Source of the DNA: Lamellibrachia columna
Taxonomy: Eukaryota; Annelida; Polychaeta; Sabellida; Siboglinidae
Length of the DNA: 64,000 bases
Assembly: GCA_963662155.1 (NCBI GenBank)
Contig: OY759271.1
Span: 41,754,000 to 41,817,999 of the forward strand
Direction: 5' to 3'
Part shown: positions 48,478 through 58,510 of the stretch, in pieces
How positions within the stretch are numbered: the stretch's first letter is position 1
Layout: every line of letters begins with the position of its first letter
Notes under the pieces: model-generated
Databases searched by the model: none
The model's input: only the letters and a program-made list of their open reading frames with translations
Told to the model about the DNA's origin: nothing
Made by a program: the position numbers and the translations under genes

Positions 48478-48575
48478 AAGAAATTGTTGGACTCTTGATA
48501 AGCCAATGGCTTCCTTGTCCACTTGACATCTGCATGAGTGTTTTGCCTTGGATGGCAACCTTGTTACTCTGGAGG
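48478..48575 (+). mobile_element. 3'-end fragment of the 1-1440 LINE family
   Basis: It carries 'ttgttggactcttgataagc', 'aatggcttccttgtccactt' and 'ttggatggcaac', as at 1350-1420. It is only about 95 bp long. Confidence 0.75.
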
Positions 48576-48579
48576 TGGT

Positions 48580-49114
48580 CTCCGCAATAAACTAAAATAA
48601 CGTTGAACTGAAGCTACTGATAAAAAATCGATAAGGCAATCGCGATCTTGTCCAAGAAACAACATTGATTGGGACCACAGCCTACGGAATATACATATTA
48701 CATGTTGCAACCTACCACCAGCCCTGCAGCCAAAGGCGTGTAGTTGTCAGCCCATATGCCCGGTGGCTTTTACAGCCTTGTCGTAATTTTGATCACTTTA
48801 GATCACGTTTTGTAATGTCATCCATAACAAATTGTTCAATAAATCTCATCCTGGATTCTGATGTAGGAACTGAACTGCTCTGTCGATAACCACGTCGGAG
48901 ATGTTTTTGTCCAAGTTTTTTATGAGGGCTGGTATAATATTTGTCGGGCTGGTGTAGATGTAGAAACGCACCAGCCCAATCGGGTTGGTGGACAAATATG
49001 TTCGTTTTCACCACTGGCCTACATATAACATTATGGTCTATCACCCGTTAATACAATACCATGTTGCATGTATAAGCGCCTATACACGTATATATATATA
49101 TATGTGTGTGTGAG

Positions 49115-49158
<44 letters not shown>

Positions 49159-49600
49159 TGTCACTTTAGCCCAGTCCCGAGGGTGATCTCAATGGTGAGG
49201 TTCCACGTACTGCAACTGTGCACTTGACTACGTAACATAGTTTCAAACAAAAACGAACGTATTTCTGTATTTCTAGACACATTTTCAATGCAAACACTAT
49301 CCACATTTGTATGCAATTAAGAGATTGCTTGATAAAAATAGGAGTGTACCAAAAATGAAATAAAGATGTGCAGAATATGCACATCAAATGTAAGTTGTGG
49401 CAGTGGTGAAATAGTTATTAGCGCCCCTGGTGGAGAGTTTGGTATAGCCCAAGTGCGCTCTGGTCAACTCACACAGCGCCACGTCCTCCACAAATTAACA
49501 TACACCTTAAACCTACTGCCAAAAAATAGGCCATATCATCGCGATCTTTTTCACGAAAAAGCACGACGTTATGAAGCACACCAGACGTTTGTTGCGAGTC
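48580..49600. other. spacer with an unassigned minus-strand frame and (GTGC)n
   Basis: An open minus-strand frame (48793-49044) contains 'ESRMRFIEQFVMDDITKRDL' and looks protein-like, but I cannot assign it. A (GTGC)n microsatellite lies at 49107-49160. A CTCF-like 'ccaccaggggcgc' (minus) lies at about 49420-49432. Confidence 0.4.
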
Positions 49601-49608
49601 GTGTATTT

Positions 49609-50330
49609 AAGCCCGCAGCATACTAGCCGATTTTTCGTCGGGGTACAAATAATCTTCAGTTGTCGGCTACTGTGCTGCGAATTCCGACAAGATCAGGGCT
49701 TGTCGGATAATATCTGACAGTGCTAGATCTCAGGACGTCCTAACGAGCCTCGTCGGCTGGTGTGCTGCAGACTCCGACAAATTGTCGGAGCTCGCGCGAT
49801 TAGCGACCAACAGGAAACGTGATTGCAGTCACGCGCACAAACGTCATTGTAAACATGGCGGCCATCAGTGCCACGGCCACGATGACAAATGGGTTCATGC
49901 CTTAGTCAGACTTCTTGGTGTGTTACACACGAATGTAGGGTGCAGTAATTTTAATGTGTAATTTAAAAAAATCATCTGACATAATTGCATTTTAGCAAGT
50001 TTGCTGGTAGAACATGTTGACAGTGTAACTGTGGATTTTTTAGATGATTTCAATAGGCGGAAGGATTTTGTTTATTTGCTTTTCTGCGTCTCCTTATCCT
50101 CCGTACCATAATCAAGACGAACAAAGCTAGCTTCTGTCTTCTTCTCCGCATCGCCGCCACGTGTGGTGTGAACGCCGCCATGTCTGCTTAATTCCAAATT
50201 CGCCACTAGAAGCGTGCTAGTCGCGAGAAAATATCGGCTAGTGTGCTGCGAGCTGATGGCCCGACAAATTTAACCCCGATGAAAAATCTGCAGTCCCCCG
50301 ACAAAAAATCGGATAGTGTGCGGCAGGCTT
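49609..50330. mobile_element. 722-bp inverted-repeat DNA element with subterminal repeats
   Basis: The terminal 35 bp (49609-49643, starting 'aagcccgcagcatactagcc') and 50296-50330 are inverted copies matching at 30 of 35 positions. Flanks 'tattt' (49604-49608) and 'tattc' (50331-50335) look like a target duplication. Inside, a motif 'cggct(a)gtgtgctgcgag' followed by 'ccgacaa' recurs three times near the ends, a typical subterminal repeat pattern. No transposase is present. Confidence 0.72.
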
Positions 50331-50647
50331 TATTCTGATGAGTCGTGCAATAGACGCAGGGCCGACACTCAACAAAACTCGAGTCACGGGTTTGGTCGGC
50401 ACAACAGTTGTTGAACCGGTTAAAAAATTTAATCGGAGCAATATATATTGTGTAACGTGCACTGACCCATTCACACGAACGCGCGAATCGCAACAAAAGC
50501 TTTTTATATTTATCTACATGCACATTATTTTTATAACTGCTACCTTGACATTGAGCAGAGCTATGAGCGTCACACTAAGGGGTCCCAATTGGGCCTTGTT
50601 TCCTGTAGGGTGGGGAATGAGGCCTGGTCATATGTTGTTCCTGCGAA

Positions 50648-50735
50648 GAAGGTCATAGTTGTAAGAAGGTCATAGTTGTAAGAAGGTCATAGTTGTAAGA
50701 AGGTCATAGTTGCAAGAAGGTCATAGTTATAAGAG
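50648..50735. repeat. 17-bp tandem repeat, about 5-6 copies
   Basis: The unit is 'gaaggtcatagttgtaa'. It lies just outside the 3' end of the minus-strand LINE. Confidence 0.9.
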
Positions 50736-51179
50736 AGAGAAAGGACAACTTATTTGTAATAATTCAAACAGAGGTGAAGAGCAATAATAATAATAATAAT
50801 ATATATTTTATTCGTACTAAAAATGGTACAATTCGATTAAAACAGTGTATATAAGCTACTGTGTACACAAAACAACAAGCATTGAGCGCAACTCGTCTAT
50901 TAATAAAAAAAAAAGTGCTGCACGCATTATCTATACTCTCCAACGCATCTTTTGTAAATGACACTTTTTAGTTTTAGTTGCTCATCTAGCCCCTCCTGGA
51001 AGTGGTATTGAACAATTATATAAAAGTTGTTTGATTTCATACTACAGAAAGTCATGGTATCAAGTTTGAGTTTGGACAAGATGTAGTTGAAGCTTTTATA
51101 CATATATGAGCCACTACTTTGAATGGCTAGATGAGAGAGCATTTTTCAAATTGGTGTTACTGCATTTTAAACAGCTCTG

Positions 51180-53302
51180 CATAAATCGCACAATTCGAAT
51201 CATAATCTGATTTTGAATTGGTAAACAATCTGCTAAAAGTGGCACCATGTTACAGTGAGTGCAAACTGGTAGATTGAACAGTTTTCTGATACCTTTGCGC
51301 CACGTAGTCTAAAACTCCTCATATTTGTCTTGTAAGTTCCACAGACATACGTCATAAAAAGACGTACAGAACAGTATAATATAAATAATTGACGTTTTGT
51401 GCTTATATTACAAAACCAAAAATTTGCAGATAATTCATTTACACGCCATATAAAGTCATGACACATCTTTAACTATAGCCTGGTGAGTGCCAGGACCAAT
51501 AATGTGGCCTACATGCAACCCTTTTTTACTCTGTTTCACTTGTATGCCATCAAAGGAAAATGGGCAGTCGGTACTGCTTCCATATTTAATAAGTTGACAT
51601 TTTGAAGGGTTAAATTGTAAATCATATCCATATACAAATTCTTGACATATATCACACATTTTGTTCAGTGCATCTATTGATGGAGCTACTAGAGATATAT
51701 CATCAGCATAGCCAACTGCACCATAGTACTTATGACCAATCGTACAACCGAATCCAGACATGCATAGTCTTGTTAACATGTCATCAATATAGATAGAGAA
51801 TAAAATGGGGGATAGCACCCCATCCTGCTTCACTCCACTAGTAGTGGAGAAAGGGGATTCAATCATCGATCCATCAGTAAATTAAAAAGTTTAACCTAAT
51901 TTACTTTATCAAATGTTTTAATAGCATCTAGTAATAACACATAAACATCAGATTTATTCTGGTGGAAATAGCTCACAGTCTCCATTAATGTAAATGTACA
52001 TTTAGCTGTGGAGCTCTGAGGTTTAAAACCAAACTGTAAATCACTTGTTTTAAAAACATCCGCACTTTTATCATTATAACCCAATCAAATATTATCGCCA
52101 GGGGGGGCTACTAAGAGCAATGGCTCGATAGTTATCATAGTCATTTGCTGGATTCCTCTTGTTTTTTTTTACCAGAGGTTGAATTGTGGCTATATTAAAA
52201 TCATCCTGGGTATACGCTTGAAACACCATTGATGTGAATAGCAAAGATAGAAAAAACATGTAGTTTGCGAGGAGCATGAATAAAGTGGTCGGTATATACC
52301 AACCCGTATCCATCACATTTGTTACTTTTAACATGGTTAATACCATTCAAAACATCATCAATAGTAACAATATTTTCAGAGTCATTACATTGTGCATCTA
52401 CTTTACTATGTATATTTTGTAACAATGACGTCATGTCCTCTTCATTCTAAGCTACTGAATTATATAAGTCATCATACTTAGTAGCAAAGAGTTTAGAACT
52501 ATTTTCGTCTGTTACTGTTACTTCATCAACCATGTTGGGTAGCGTAGTGTTGTTCTTTGTAACTTTACCAACTTCTTTCCAGAAATCCCTATTTTTATTT
52601 CCAAGTAAAGCTGTAGTCATACTTTCTTTTTTAACATTATTTTGATTACGTTTAACAAAACAAACAGCTCTGTGGCATTGAGAACGTGATCTACTCATTA
52701 CATCAGCAATAACAGCGTTGTGAGGAGAGTCACAATCTTCCCATGCATTGTGCCAACAAATTGACGCTTCTCTGTATGGTTTAACGTGCTCGTTCCAACC
52801 CGCTATTACATTAGAATTGCATTGCTTTGACGTATGTGGAATGGAGTCCTGTGAAGCTCTTATACAACAATCCATTATTGAATAATGAAAAATCTTAATA
52901 TCATGACAATGAGCTAACCTACTAGGACAATTTTTAACGCGGCTTTGTAAAGAATGCCATGGTATAGATAATTGATCAATAACTTTTACTAAAACTGTGC
53001 TGCACTGACTTAGGTTACGGTGTGATGCTTCTTGCCATTTAGGTCTAGATATGTACCTTCTAGAGAAATATGCACAATAATTAATATATAAATTCAAGGT
53101 AAGACCGAGTGGTGAATGAAATGACAAATTTGAGCCATCATGCATACTATAATATTCTAACATATGGTCAATGTATATCAAACATTATTTCCTTCAAAAT
53201 CAATACATGGCTTGATTGATTTATGTTCACAAATGTAATTTAAATGTTTCGTAAAGTTTTCAGATCACCTCCAATAATGAAGTTAGAACAGTTCATTACA
53301 TT
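51180..53302 (-). pseudogene. LINE ORF2 remainder: endonuclease end, reverse transcriptase, C-terminus
   Basis: Pieces in several frames include 'NFIIGGDLKTL' (53280), a long linker (53181-52447), 'LVKKNKRNPANDYDNYRAIA', 'LLDAIKTFDKVN' (first RT Asp; Ala to Thr in the usual KAFD), 'SGVKQDGVLSPILFSIYIDD' and 'VGYADDISLVAP' (YADD box). The C-terminal region is readable to about 51180. At least three frameshifts interrupt it. Confidence 0.82.
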
Positions 53303-53309
53303 ACATATT

Positions 53310-53507
53310 TGGTAGGGCGTCTCGGTGGGTCTTCTATCAGTTGATAGTCATACACATCAAAAATGCAGCACTTGCTCCAACTGAGCTAGGTGGCTGTCGA
53401 AAATCGGCTTTTTCGTTACCCCAGGACGAGGCTGGTACGTCAGCTGTTCAAAATACTAATTAGCTGGTGGTGACGCCTATCGATTAACATGGTGTCACCC
53501 TGCTACA
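53310..53507 (-). repeat. LTR (3' LTR in element orientation), 198 bp
   Basis: It begins TG and ends CA in either orientation ('tggtagggcg' to 'accctgctaca' on the plus strand). By eye it is identical to 56861-57058. On the minus strand it contains 'CAGCTGACGTA' and an A-box-like 'TAGCTCAGTTGG'. Confidence 0.92.
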
Positions 53508-53516
53508 TCCTCCCCA
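53508..53516 (-). promoter_or_regulatory. polypurine tract of the LTR element
   Basis: The minus strand reads 'GGGGAGGA' directly against the 3' LTR, in the expected place for plus-strand DNA priming. A second copy of the same segment ('tcctccccaactaa(a/c)tctt' on the plus strand) lies about 122 bp inside, near 53630-53660. Confidence 0.7.
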
Positions 53517-53644
53517 ACTAAATCTTAACCGTCCCGGTTACTATATAAAAAAAGAACATCCCGCTGGAACTCTAGGGTTCTCCCAAATTCCTGCGTATCA
53601 AAAGTCCCTCTAAAAATTCCTCCTGGGTCCTCCCCAACTAACTC

Positions 53645-54730
53645 TTAACCGTCCCGGTTAATGCTTCCCGAAAAGACCACACCACTGCGAGCCATCGCTA
53701 CAAACAAACTAGTCATGATGGGGGTCAATTGGTCCCCCACACACGGTTCAGGAATGACGTTGCATCGCCGCGGGGCCGGTGTAGGTACTTGCGTGTCGAC
53801 TTCTTCGAAGCGTACCACCTTCTTCCGCATCCTGCCCGATCTCCTAGGTGCGGGTACTGGTATCGATACCGGTATCACGGTAGGCTCATCGTGAATCTCC
53901 TCTCCCGTCAAAACCTCCTCAGCAATCGGCTGGACCACTGAAGCTGGAGCTATCGTCGGACGAACCACTGGAACGATCGCGACAAGGTAATCCTCCTCCT
54001 CCTCCTCTTCGTCAGAGCTCTCATCAGAGCGTTCGTCGTCTTTGACCTCTGGAGTGACTGCCACTGGAGTCGGAACAATCGCTCCTGGACCCGCTGGCTG
54101 GATGTTCTTCCTGCAGACTGTCTGAGGTCGGCCGAACCCGTCTGCCCTCTCGATGTGGTAAGGTCCACCAGGCTCCGCGGGTATCCGTACTACCTTGTAC
54201 ACCTCCGGGCTCCATGCATCCTGCATTTTGTTGCGTCCTGGTAGTCTGTTGCGTTGGTAAACCCTGCAACCAAGTGTCAGCGGCTCACTCATCTTCAATC
54301 TCTCGTGAAGCAGGTTACGACTTTCTGCTGCAGCGCCGAGTCGTTCGTTTGCGTGAGAATACGCGTCTTGCAGTCTCTTCTGATGTGTGGCAAGCCATCC
54401 GTCGATCGAGCTGTCACAATCGTCCTCCCTCAACTCCTGCCCTAGGAATGCGTCTATCGGCAGCCAGGGATCGCGCCCAAACAACAAGTAGTGTGGCGAG
54501 TATCCCGTCGACGCATGTGGCGTCGCATTGTAGGCGTTGCAAAGCTCGGGCAGATGCTCTGTCCATCTTCGCTTCTGTGCCGGCGGAAGGGTCCTTAACA
54601 AGTCGTGTAAAGTCCGGTTAAACCTTTCACACTGCCCGTTCCCCTCTGGATGGTATGCCGTAGTCCTTGACTTCTCGATGCCGTACAGCTTGCACAGCTC
54701 TCCAGGATACCTCTGCCAGGTATGGTCTGA
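53645..54730 (-). CDS. integrase C-terminal part (truncated)
   Basis: It encodes 'ELCKLYGIEKSRTTAYHPE' and 'GNGQCERFNRTLHDLL', containing the third catalytic residue (Glu of ER), then 'HASTGYSPHYLLFGRDPW' and a GPY-like region. A Glu/Asp-rich, Pro-rich tail ends at 53645. The zinc-binding domain and both catalytic Asp residues are missing, so it cannot integrate DNA by itself. Confidence 0.85.
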   Translation of the reverse strand, partial: SDHTWQRYPGELCKLYGIEKSRTTAYHPEGNGQCERFNRTLHDLLRTLPPAQKRRWTEHLPELCNAYNATPHASTGYSPHYLLFGRDPWLPIDAFLGQELREDDCDSSIDGWLATHQKRLQDAYSHANERLGAAAESRNLLHERLKMSEPLTLGCRVYQRNRLPGRNKMQDAWSPEVYKVVRIPAEPGGPYHIERADGFGRPQTVCRKNIQPAGPGAIVPTPVAVTPEVKDDERSDESSDEEEEEEDYLVAIVPVVRPTIAPASVVQPIAEEVLTGEEIHDEPTVIPVSIPVPAPRRSGRMRKKVVRFEEVDTQVPTPAPRRCNVIPEPCVGDQLTPIMTSLFVAMARSGVVFSGSINRDG

Positions 54731-54996
54731 CCCATGGTCGTCACGTCCAACTCGACGTACCCAACATACGGTATATCTAAACCGTTTGCAGCGGTGAGCT
54801 TCAACCAACTGCAAGACGCCAGCTCTCGGTCGTTTCGAGCAATGTACTTACGAAAGAAAGACTCAGTGATAGTACTTACTTGGGAACCTGTGTCAAGTAA
54901 GCAATTGACCTCCACACCTCCCATCAAGACAGTTGCCGTAGGGCAAGTACCAACGGTCGCGTCAGTTGGCGCGGTAGCGTGTGAGCCTGTACGCAC
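54730..54996 (-). CDS. retropepsin-type aspartic protease fragment
   Basis: It encodes 'VEVNCLLDTGSQVSTITESF' with the catalytic DTGS. It would mature Gag-Pol. After 'VELDVTTMGQT' the sequence passes into integrase, at the internal deletion junction near 54730, so the usual RT domain never follows. Confidence 0.8.
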
Positions 54997-55031
54997 TAGC
55001 TCGTCTACCCGACTCTTGGTAACGAGCGGCG

Positions 55032-56198
55032 TCAGTTTAAAGGATGTGTGTTCTCTCTAACATCGTCTGGGTGCTCTCGTCTGTGTGCCGTAGGGGCCGT
55101 CGTCTGCACACCCGGTGGACAAGCCTCCGTCTGGGGCCGGCGTGGTCCAGTGCTCGCCTCATTGCGACACTGCCTGCTCAGGTGGCCAACTCCACCACAA
55201 CGGTAACAAATTGGCTGCCCGTCTGGTGTGTACTGCATCGAGGGTCCCTGAAATGCGCGTCGCTCCTGAAATGGCCGTCGTGTCTGCAAGTTCTGCGGCG
55301 CAGATGCGGGTCGCTGGTCCGACCAGGGCCTCTGTGGAGTGTTGGACCGTCGTCCACCCGTCCTATCTGTCGCAACACCTTCCATCCTCTCCACACGCTC
55401 AGTCAGCGCCTCGATGACGTGCTGCTGTTTCTCTAACTCTGAGAGCACTCGTTGCAGATCTGTAACGTTACCTGCTTCCCCTGCGTCGGCGACCAGCTCA
55501 AATGCACCAGCAGTCTGTCGTCGACTGGATTGCGGCGGCCTCTCTTCCTCCTCGGACCACTGAATAGCCTCTTCCCTCAGTTCCACGAAGCTCATCTGCG
55601 GTCGCAGCCGGTGCTGTTGCTTCACCTCGCGTCGTAGTACGCGGTCTTTCAGGCCCTCTGCGAAGTGTTCGGCGATCACACGGTCAGGCTGGTTGACGGC
55701 ATGTCCGTCCTTGCGCAAAAGCGCTTCCATCAGTTGCTGCAGAGCACCTGCAAAACTACGGATCCCCTCCCCGTCAGCCTGTTTACGAAGATAGAAGAGT
55801 TCCTGCAACTGCGATACCGACCTCTTCTCGCCAAACACTTCCAGCAGAATCCGCCTGATACACGTCGCGGTACGCACCTCCTCCACAGGCCGGAACCGGA
55901 TCTCCTGTCTGGCATCACCTTCGAGGTGTGACGTCATGAAGTCACACTGCTCCTCATCAGACATCGCTCGTGCCCTAAATAGACTCTCGACATCTGCAAG
56001 AAAATCCTGCACTGTCACCTCACCACGTCCACTGAAAGGTTTCACCTTCCGCTCGCGCGGTACGTACGCAACGCGTGGACGGTCATTGGTTGCAAGCCGC
56101 AGCTGTAACAGCTCCTCTCGCAGTGTGACCAGTTGCTCCTGCAAGTCACCCTGAACCGTGTCGGGTGGCACAAATCCAGTGGCCCCGTCAATACTCAT
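55032..56198 (-). CDS. gypsy-type Gag (capsid and zinc-knuckle nucleocapsid)
   Basis: This is an open frame of 388 codons with a true ATG (56198). A retrotransposon-Gag type helical region spans about residues 50-220 ('KPFSGRGEVTVQDFLADVE', 'REEAIQWSEEEE'). A CCHC zinc knuckle 'CYRCGGVGHLSRQC' lies near residue 345. It forms the virus-like particle and binds element RNA. It is intact, in contrast to the deleted Pol region. Confidence 0.9.
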   Translation of the reverse strand: MSIDGATGFVPPDTVQGDLQEQLVTLREELLQLRLATNDRPRVAYVPRERKVKPFSGRGEVTVQDFLADVESLFRARAMSDEEQCDFMTSHLEGDARQEIRFRPVEEVRTATCIRRILLEVFGEKRSVSQLQELFYLRKQADGEGIRSFAGALQQLMEALLRKDGHAVNQPDRVIAEHFAEGLKDRVLRREVKQQHRLRPQMSFVELREEAIQWSEEEERPPQSSRRQTAGAFELVADAGEAGNVTDLQRVLSELEKQQHVIEALTERVERMEGVATDRTGGRRSNTPQRPWSDQRPASAPQNLQTRRPFQERRAFQGPSMQYTPDGQPICYRCGGVGHLSRQCRNEASTGPRRPQTEACPPGVQTTAPTAHRREHPDDVRENTHPLN

Positions 56199-56834
56199 GT
56201 CTGCTTGCTAGTTGCGACTGCCCTACTAAGTATTAACCCAGATGTATACCAAATTCCCAGTACGGAACAAAAGTTATATACCCGTTATACCCATGAATAA
56301 CATTCGTATCTACAGGACTACTCTGCACCCTCACAACTACAGATACATCTTACTCAGAAAACATGCCTAACTAACACGCAAATGTCAAAAAGTCCCTCTA
56401 AAAAAAATTCTGATACTGGCTATCTCTATAATGCTGCTATAGCTACACAGACAGGATACACAATACAGTTCCTAATTATACAGTGAACGGGTATCAATTC
56501 AAAATTCAATCGTTTGTCAATGCAGTCAGGATCTAAGTCACTTAGCGTCACGGCACGTCACGTGGCTCGATCGTCGCGTGTCGGGGCTAGTCATCGTCGC
56601 GGCCGAATAGTGTTAAACCGGAAATGTCACTCTTGAGTCGCTCGAGGTCGTCATCAGTGTCTACGGTCCTCACTCGAACAGGGCCGGACCGGAAGTCGCC
56701 TTACTCTCGGTCAAACGTCAGACCGGATGTCGAGGACGTCAGGATGTCGCTCGAGGTTGTCATCAGGGTCCAGGCTCCTTACTCGACTCTACGTCTCCGC
56801 CACCTCGCCTCGTCTTCGTGGTCTCGTCGCGTTA

Positions 56835-56856
56835 TCAAATCCCACCTCTGGCACCA
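56835..56856 (-). promoter_or_regulatory. primer binding site complementary to a tRNA 3' end
   Basis: The plus strand reads 'atcccacctctggcacca', a tRNA-like T-arm plus acceptor ending in CCA, preceded by 'tcaa'. It lies four bases from the 5' LTR. The implied primer tRNA has acceptor 5' end GCCAGAG; its 'CCCAC' T-stem is common in leucine tRNAs, but the isotype is not proven. Confidence 0.8.
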
Positions 56857-56860
56857 TTTG

Positions 56861-57058
56861 TGGTAGGGCGTCTCGGTGGGTCTTCTATCAGTTGATAGTC
56901 ATACACATCAAAAATGCAGCACTTGCTCCAACTGAGCTAGGTGGCTGTCGAAAATCGGCTTTTTCGTTACCCCAGGACGAGGCTGGTACGTCAGCTGTTC
57001 AAAATACTAATTAGCTGGTGGTGACGCCTATCGATTAACATGGTGTCACCCTGCTACA
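56861..57058 (-). repeat. LTR (5' LTR in element orientation), 198 bp
   Basis: Apparently identical copy of 53310-53507, implying recent insertion. It should contain the element promoter. Confidence 0.92.
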
Positions 57059-57149
57059 CATACATTCATAATTTCACTCAAAATGTCGCAATACATATCA
57101 TCATTAGACCTGCTATCACACATTAAAAAGTAATAACGACATGCTTTAT

Positions 57150-57414
57150 GTTATTATATTAACTGCATCCTCCATCCACCGTATCCCCTGCCACTTAAAA
57201 ACACTCGATTACCTATTCCAGAAACATCATGAGATAAAATGCTATCCTTGTTATCACAGGGAATGTTTTTAGTTCTATGAAGTTGTGATTTGCTTAACCA
57301 ATGTTCCTGGAATAAAACAAAAGCATGTGCTTTGATGAGTTCCCAGACATATTCAGGCTTGTCTGGACCAAAGCCAGTACAATTATAACTAGAAATAGTA
57401 AGGTGACTAGCCAT
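57150..57414 (-). pseudogene. LINE ORF2 start, endonuclease domain fragment
   Basis: It encodes 'MASHLTISSYNCTGFGPDKP', 'AFVLFQEHWLSKSQLH' and 'FLSGRGYGGW'. The catalytic Asn of 'SYNC' and Glu of 'QEHWL' are present. The frame is broken shortly after by stops, and the LTR element inserts about 90 bp further on. Confidence 0.8.
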
Positions 57415-57717
57415 ATTAAAAAGCGTAGATTATATAAAAAAAAAATTAAATCAGGACATACTACGCGTGCACTTGAATAGAAATCTACGAATACTGATGC
57501 CTTCTGGCCATACACTACTGTCAAACAGCTTATCAAATTCAGAGACAGGTACTGTTAATTTAAATATCTGAGTAATCTGCTATCGAGTTGGCATCGCTGC
57601 TTTCTTGCGTGGCAACATCGTCAACGAGATGTCTTGTTGACTGCTTACTTGCTTGAGTAGTCGAGTCAATGGCCCTTGACTCGCTCATGACTCGTGATGT
57701 TTGCCGACTCACTCGTT

Positions 57718-58344
57718 TCACAGTCTCAGATTCCACTTTTCCATCCGATGTGTTCGCGAATGATCGGTGCTGGCCGGTGGTAGTTTCACAGCCAGTTTCT
57801 TTTGCTGCTCGCCAGTAGCAGTCTTCAGTGTTTCTGTGTAAGACTGACTGGGGGTGGTCGCAGCTTTCTTTATCAGTGTAGTTACATCACCCTCCATGCG
57901 CAGACGTTTGTCTGTGTTCGTGCTGACGCTGTCACTGAGTTGTCGCAACTGGCTTTCCATCACCGCCAGCCGCTCCGCTAGCGACGGCCCCAGCAACTCA
58001 CCGGGAGAGTATTTGGGCAGCCGCACTATGTCCTGTGCGTTTAACATCACACACGGGGGAATTTTCAGAGCAAACACTTTCGCCAACGCTGTCAATATGT
58101 CGTCAGTGTCCGCGTCTTCAGAACCACTGGATGATGTGTCCATTATGTGGATGATTCTGTCAAGGGCATCCAGAGGCTTATATACTTCCCACAAGGCTTG
58201 TTTCGCGGCTAAAATGTCACACTTTGTGAAATGCGATAGAACGATCGTTTTCACTTGTTCCCTTAGTCGCTGTTGGATATAGCCGACGATGTAGGCCAGA
58301 ACGTAGTTATTAATTGTGGAAGTACTATCGGCTGTCTCTGTCAT
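57718..58344 (-). CDS. LINE ORF1 protein
   Basis: The frame is open from the first in-frame ATG at 58344 to a stop near 57718 (about 208 codons). The region upstream to 58413 is open but starts with GTG. The N-terminal 'TINNYVLAYIVGYIQQRL' and 'FTKCDILAAKQALWEVYKPL' are typical of ORF1 proteins of LINEs common in marine invertebrates. A coiled-coil-like 'RLAVMESQLRQLSDSV' follows. It probably binds element RNA. Confidence 0.7.
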   Translation of the reverse strand: MTETADSTSTINNYVLAYIVGYIQQRLREQVKTIVLSHFTKCDILAAKQALWEVYKPLDALDRIIHIMDTSSSGSEDADTDDILTALAKVFALKIPPCVMLNAQDIVRLPKYSPGELLGPSLAERLAVMESQLRQLSDSVSTNTDKRLRMEGDVTTLIKKAATTPSQSYTETLKTATGEQQKKLAVKLPPASTDHSRTHRMEKWNLRL

Positions 58345-58510
58345 ACCTAGTGGGTCGTGTGACCTGACTTTATTGGCTTCGACGTAATCCGTGTCATCGC
58401 TCCGTTCAGTCACCTGCTTGACCTGCGCTTACCCATTACGTCAAAATGGTCAAAAGTCACTTAAGAGTGTCACGCACCGGTAATCCGCAGCTGGCGTCCA
58501 GGACAGAATT

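Larger units (their letters stand above)
53310..57058 (-). mobile_element. Ty3/gypsy-type LTR retrotransposon, internally deleted, with identical LTRs
   Basis: Two 198-bp LTRs bound a 3.35-kb interior. On the minus strand it has a primer binding site (56856-56835), Gag (56198-55032), protease (about 54996-54730), then directly the C-terminal part of integrase (about 54730-53645), and a polypurine tract. Reverse transcriptase, RNase H and the first integrase Asp residues are absent. The flanks 'catat' (53304-53308) and 'catac' (57059-57063) are a probable target duplication with one change. The host LINE reading frame continues across the site. Confidence 0.9.
50785..58430 (-). mobile_element. 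minus-strand LINE with ORF1 and ORF2, split by an LTR retrotransposon
   Basis: Reading right to left: ORF1 (58344-57718), the AP-like endonuclease start (57414-57150), the LTR element insertion (57058-53310), then the rest of endonuclease, RT and C-terminus (53302 to about 51180), and a 3' end with an (ATT)n tail at 50785-50801. The endonuclease reads across the insertion site: 'CDILSEIMN' on one side and 'NVMNCSNFIIGGDL' on the other. ORF2 has several frameshifts and stops, so the copy is dead. Confidence 0.88.

Noticed and set aside
53365..53398. tRNA gene inside the LTR
   Set aside because: Only a 5' half with an A-box is present. No anticodon arm, T-arm or B box follows.
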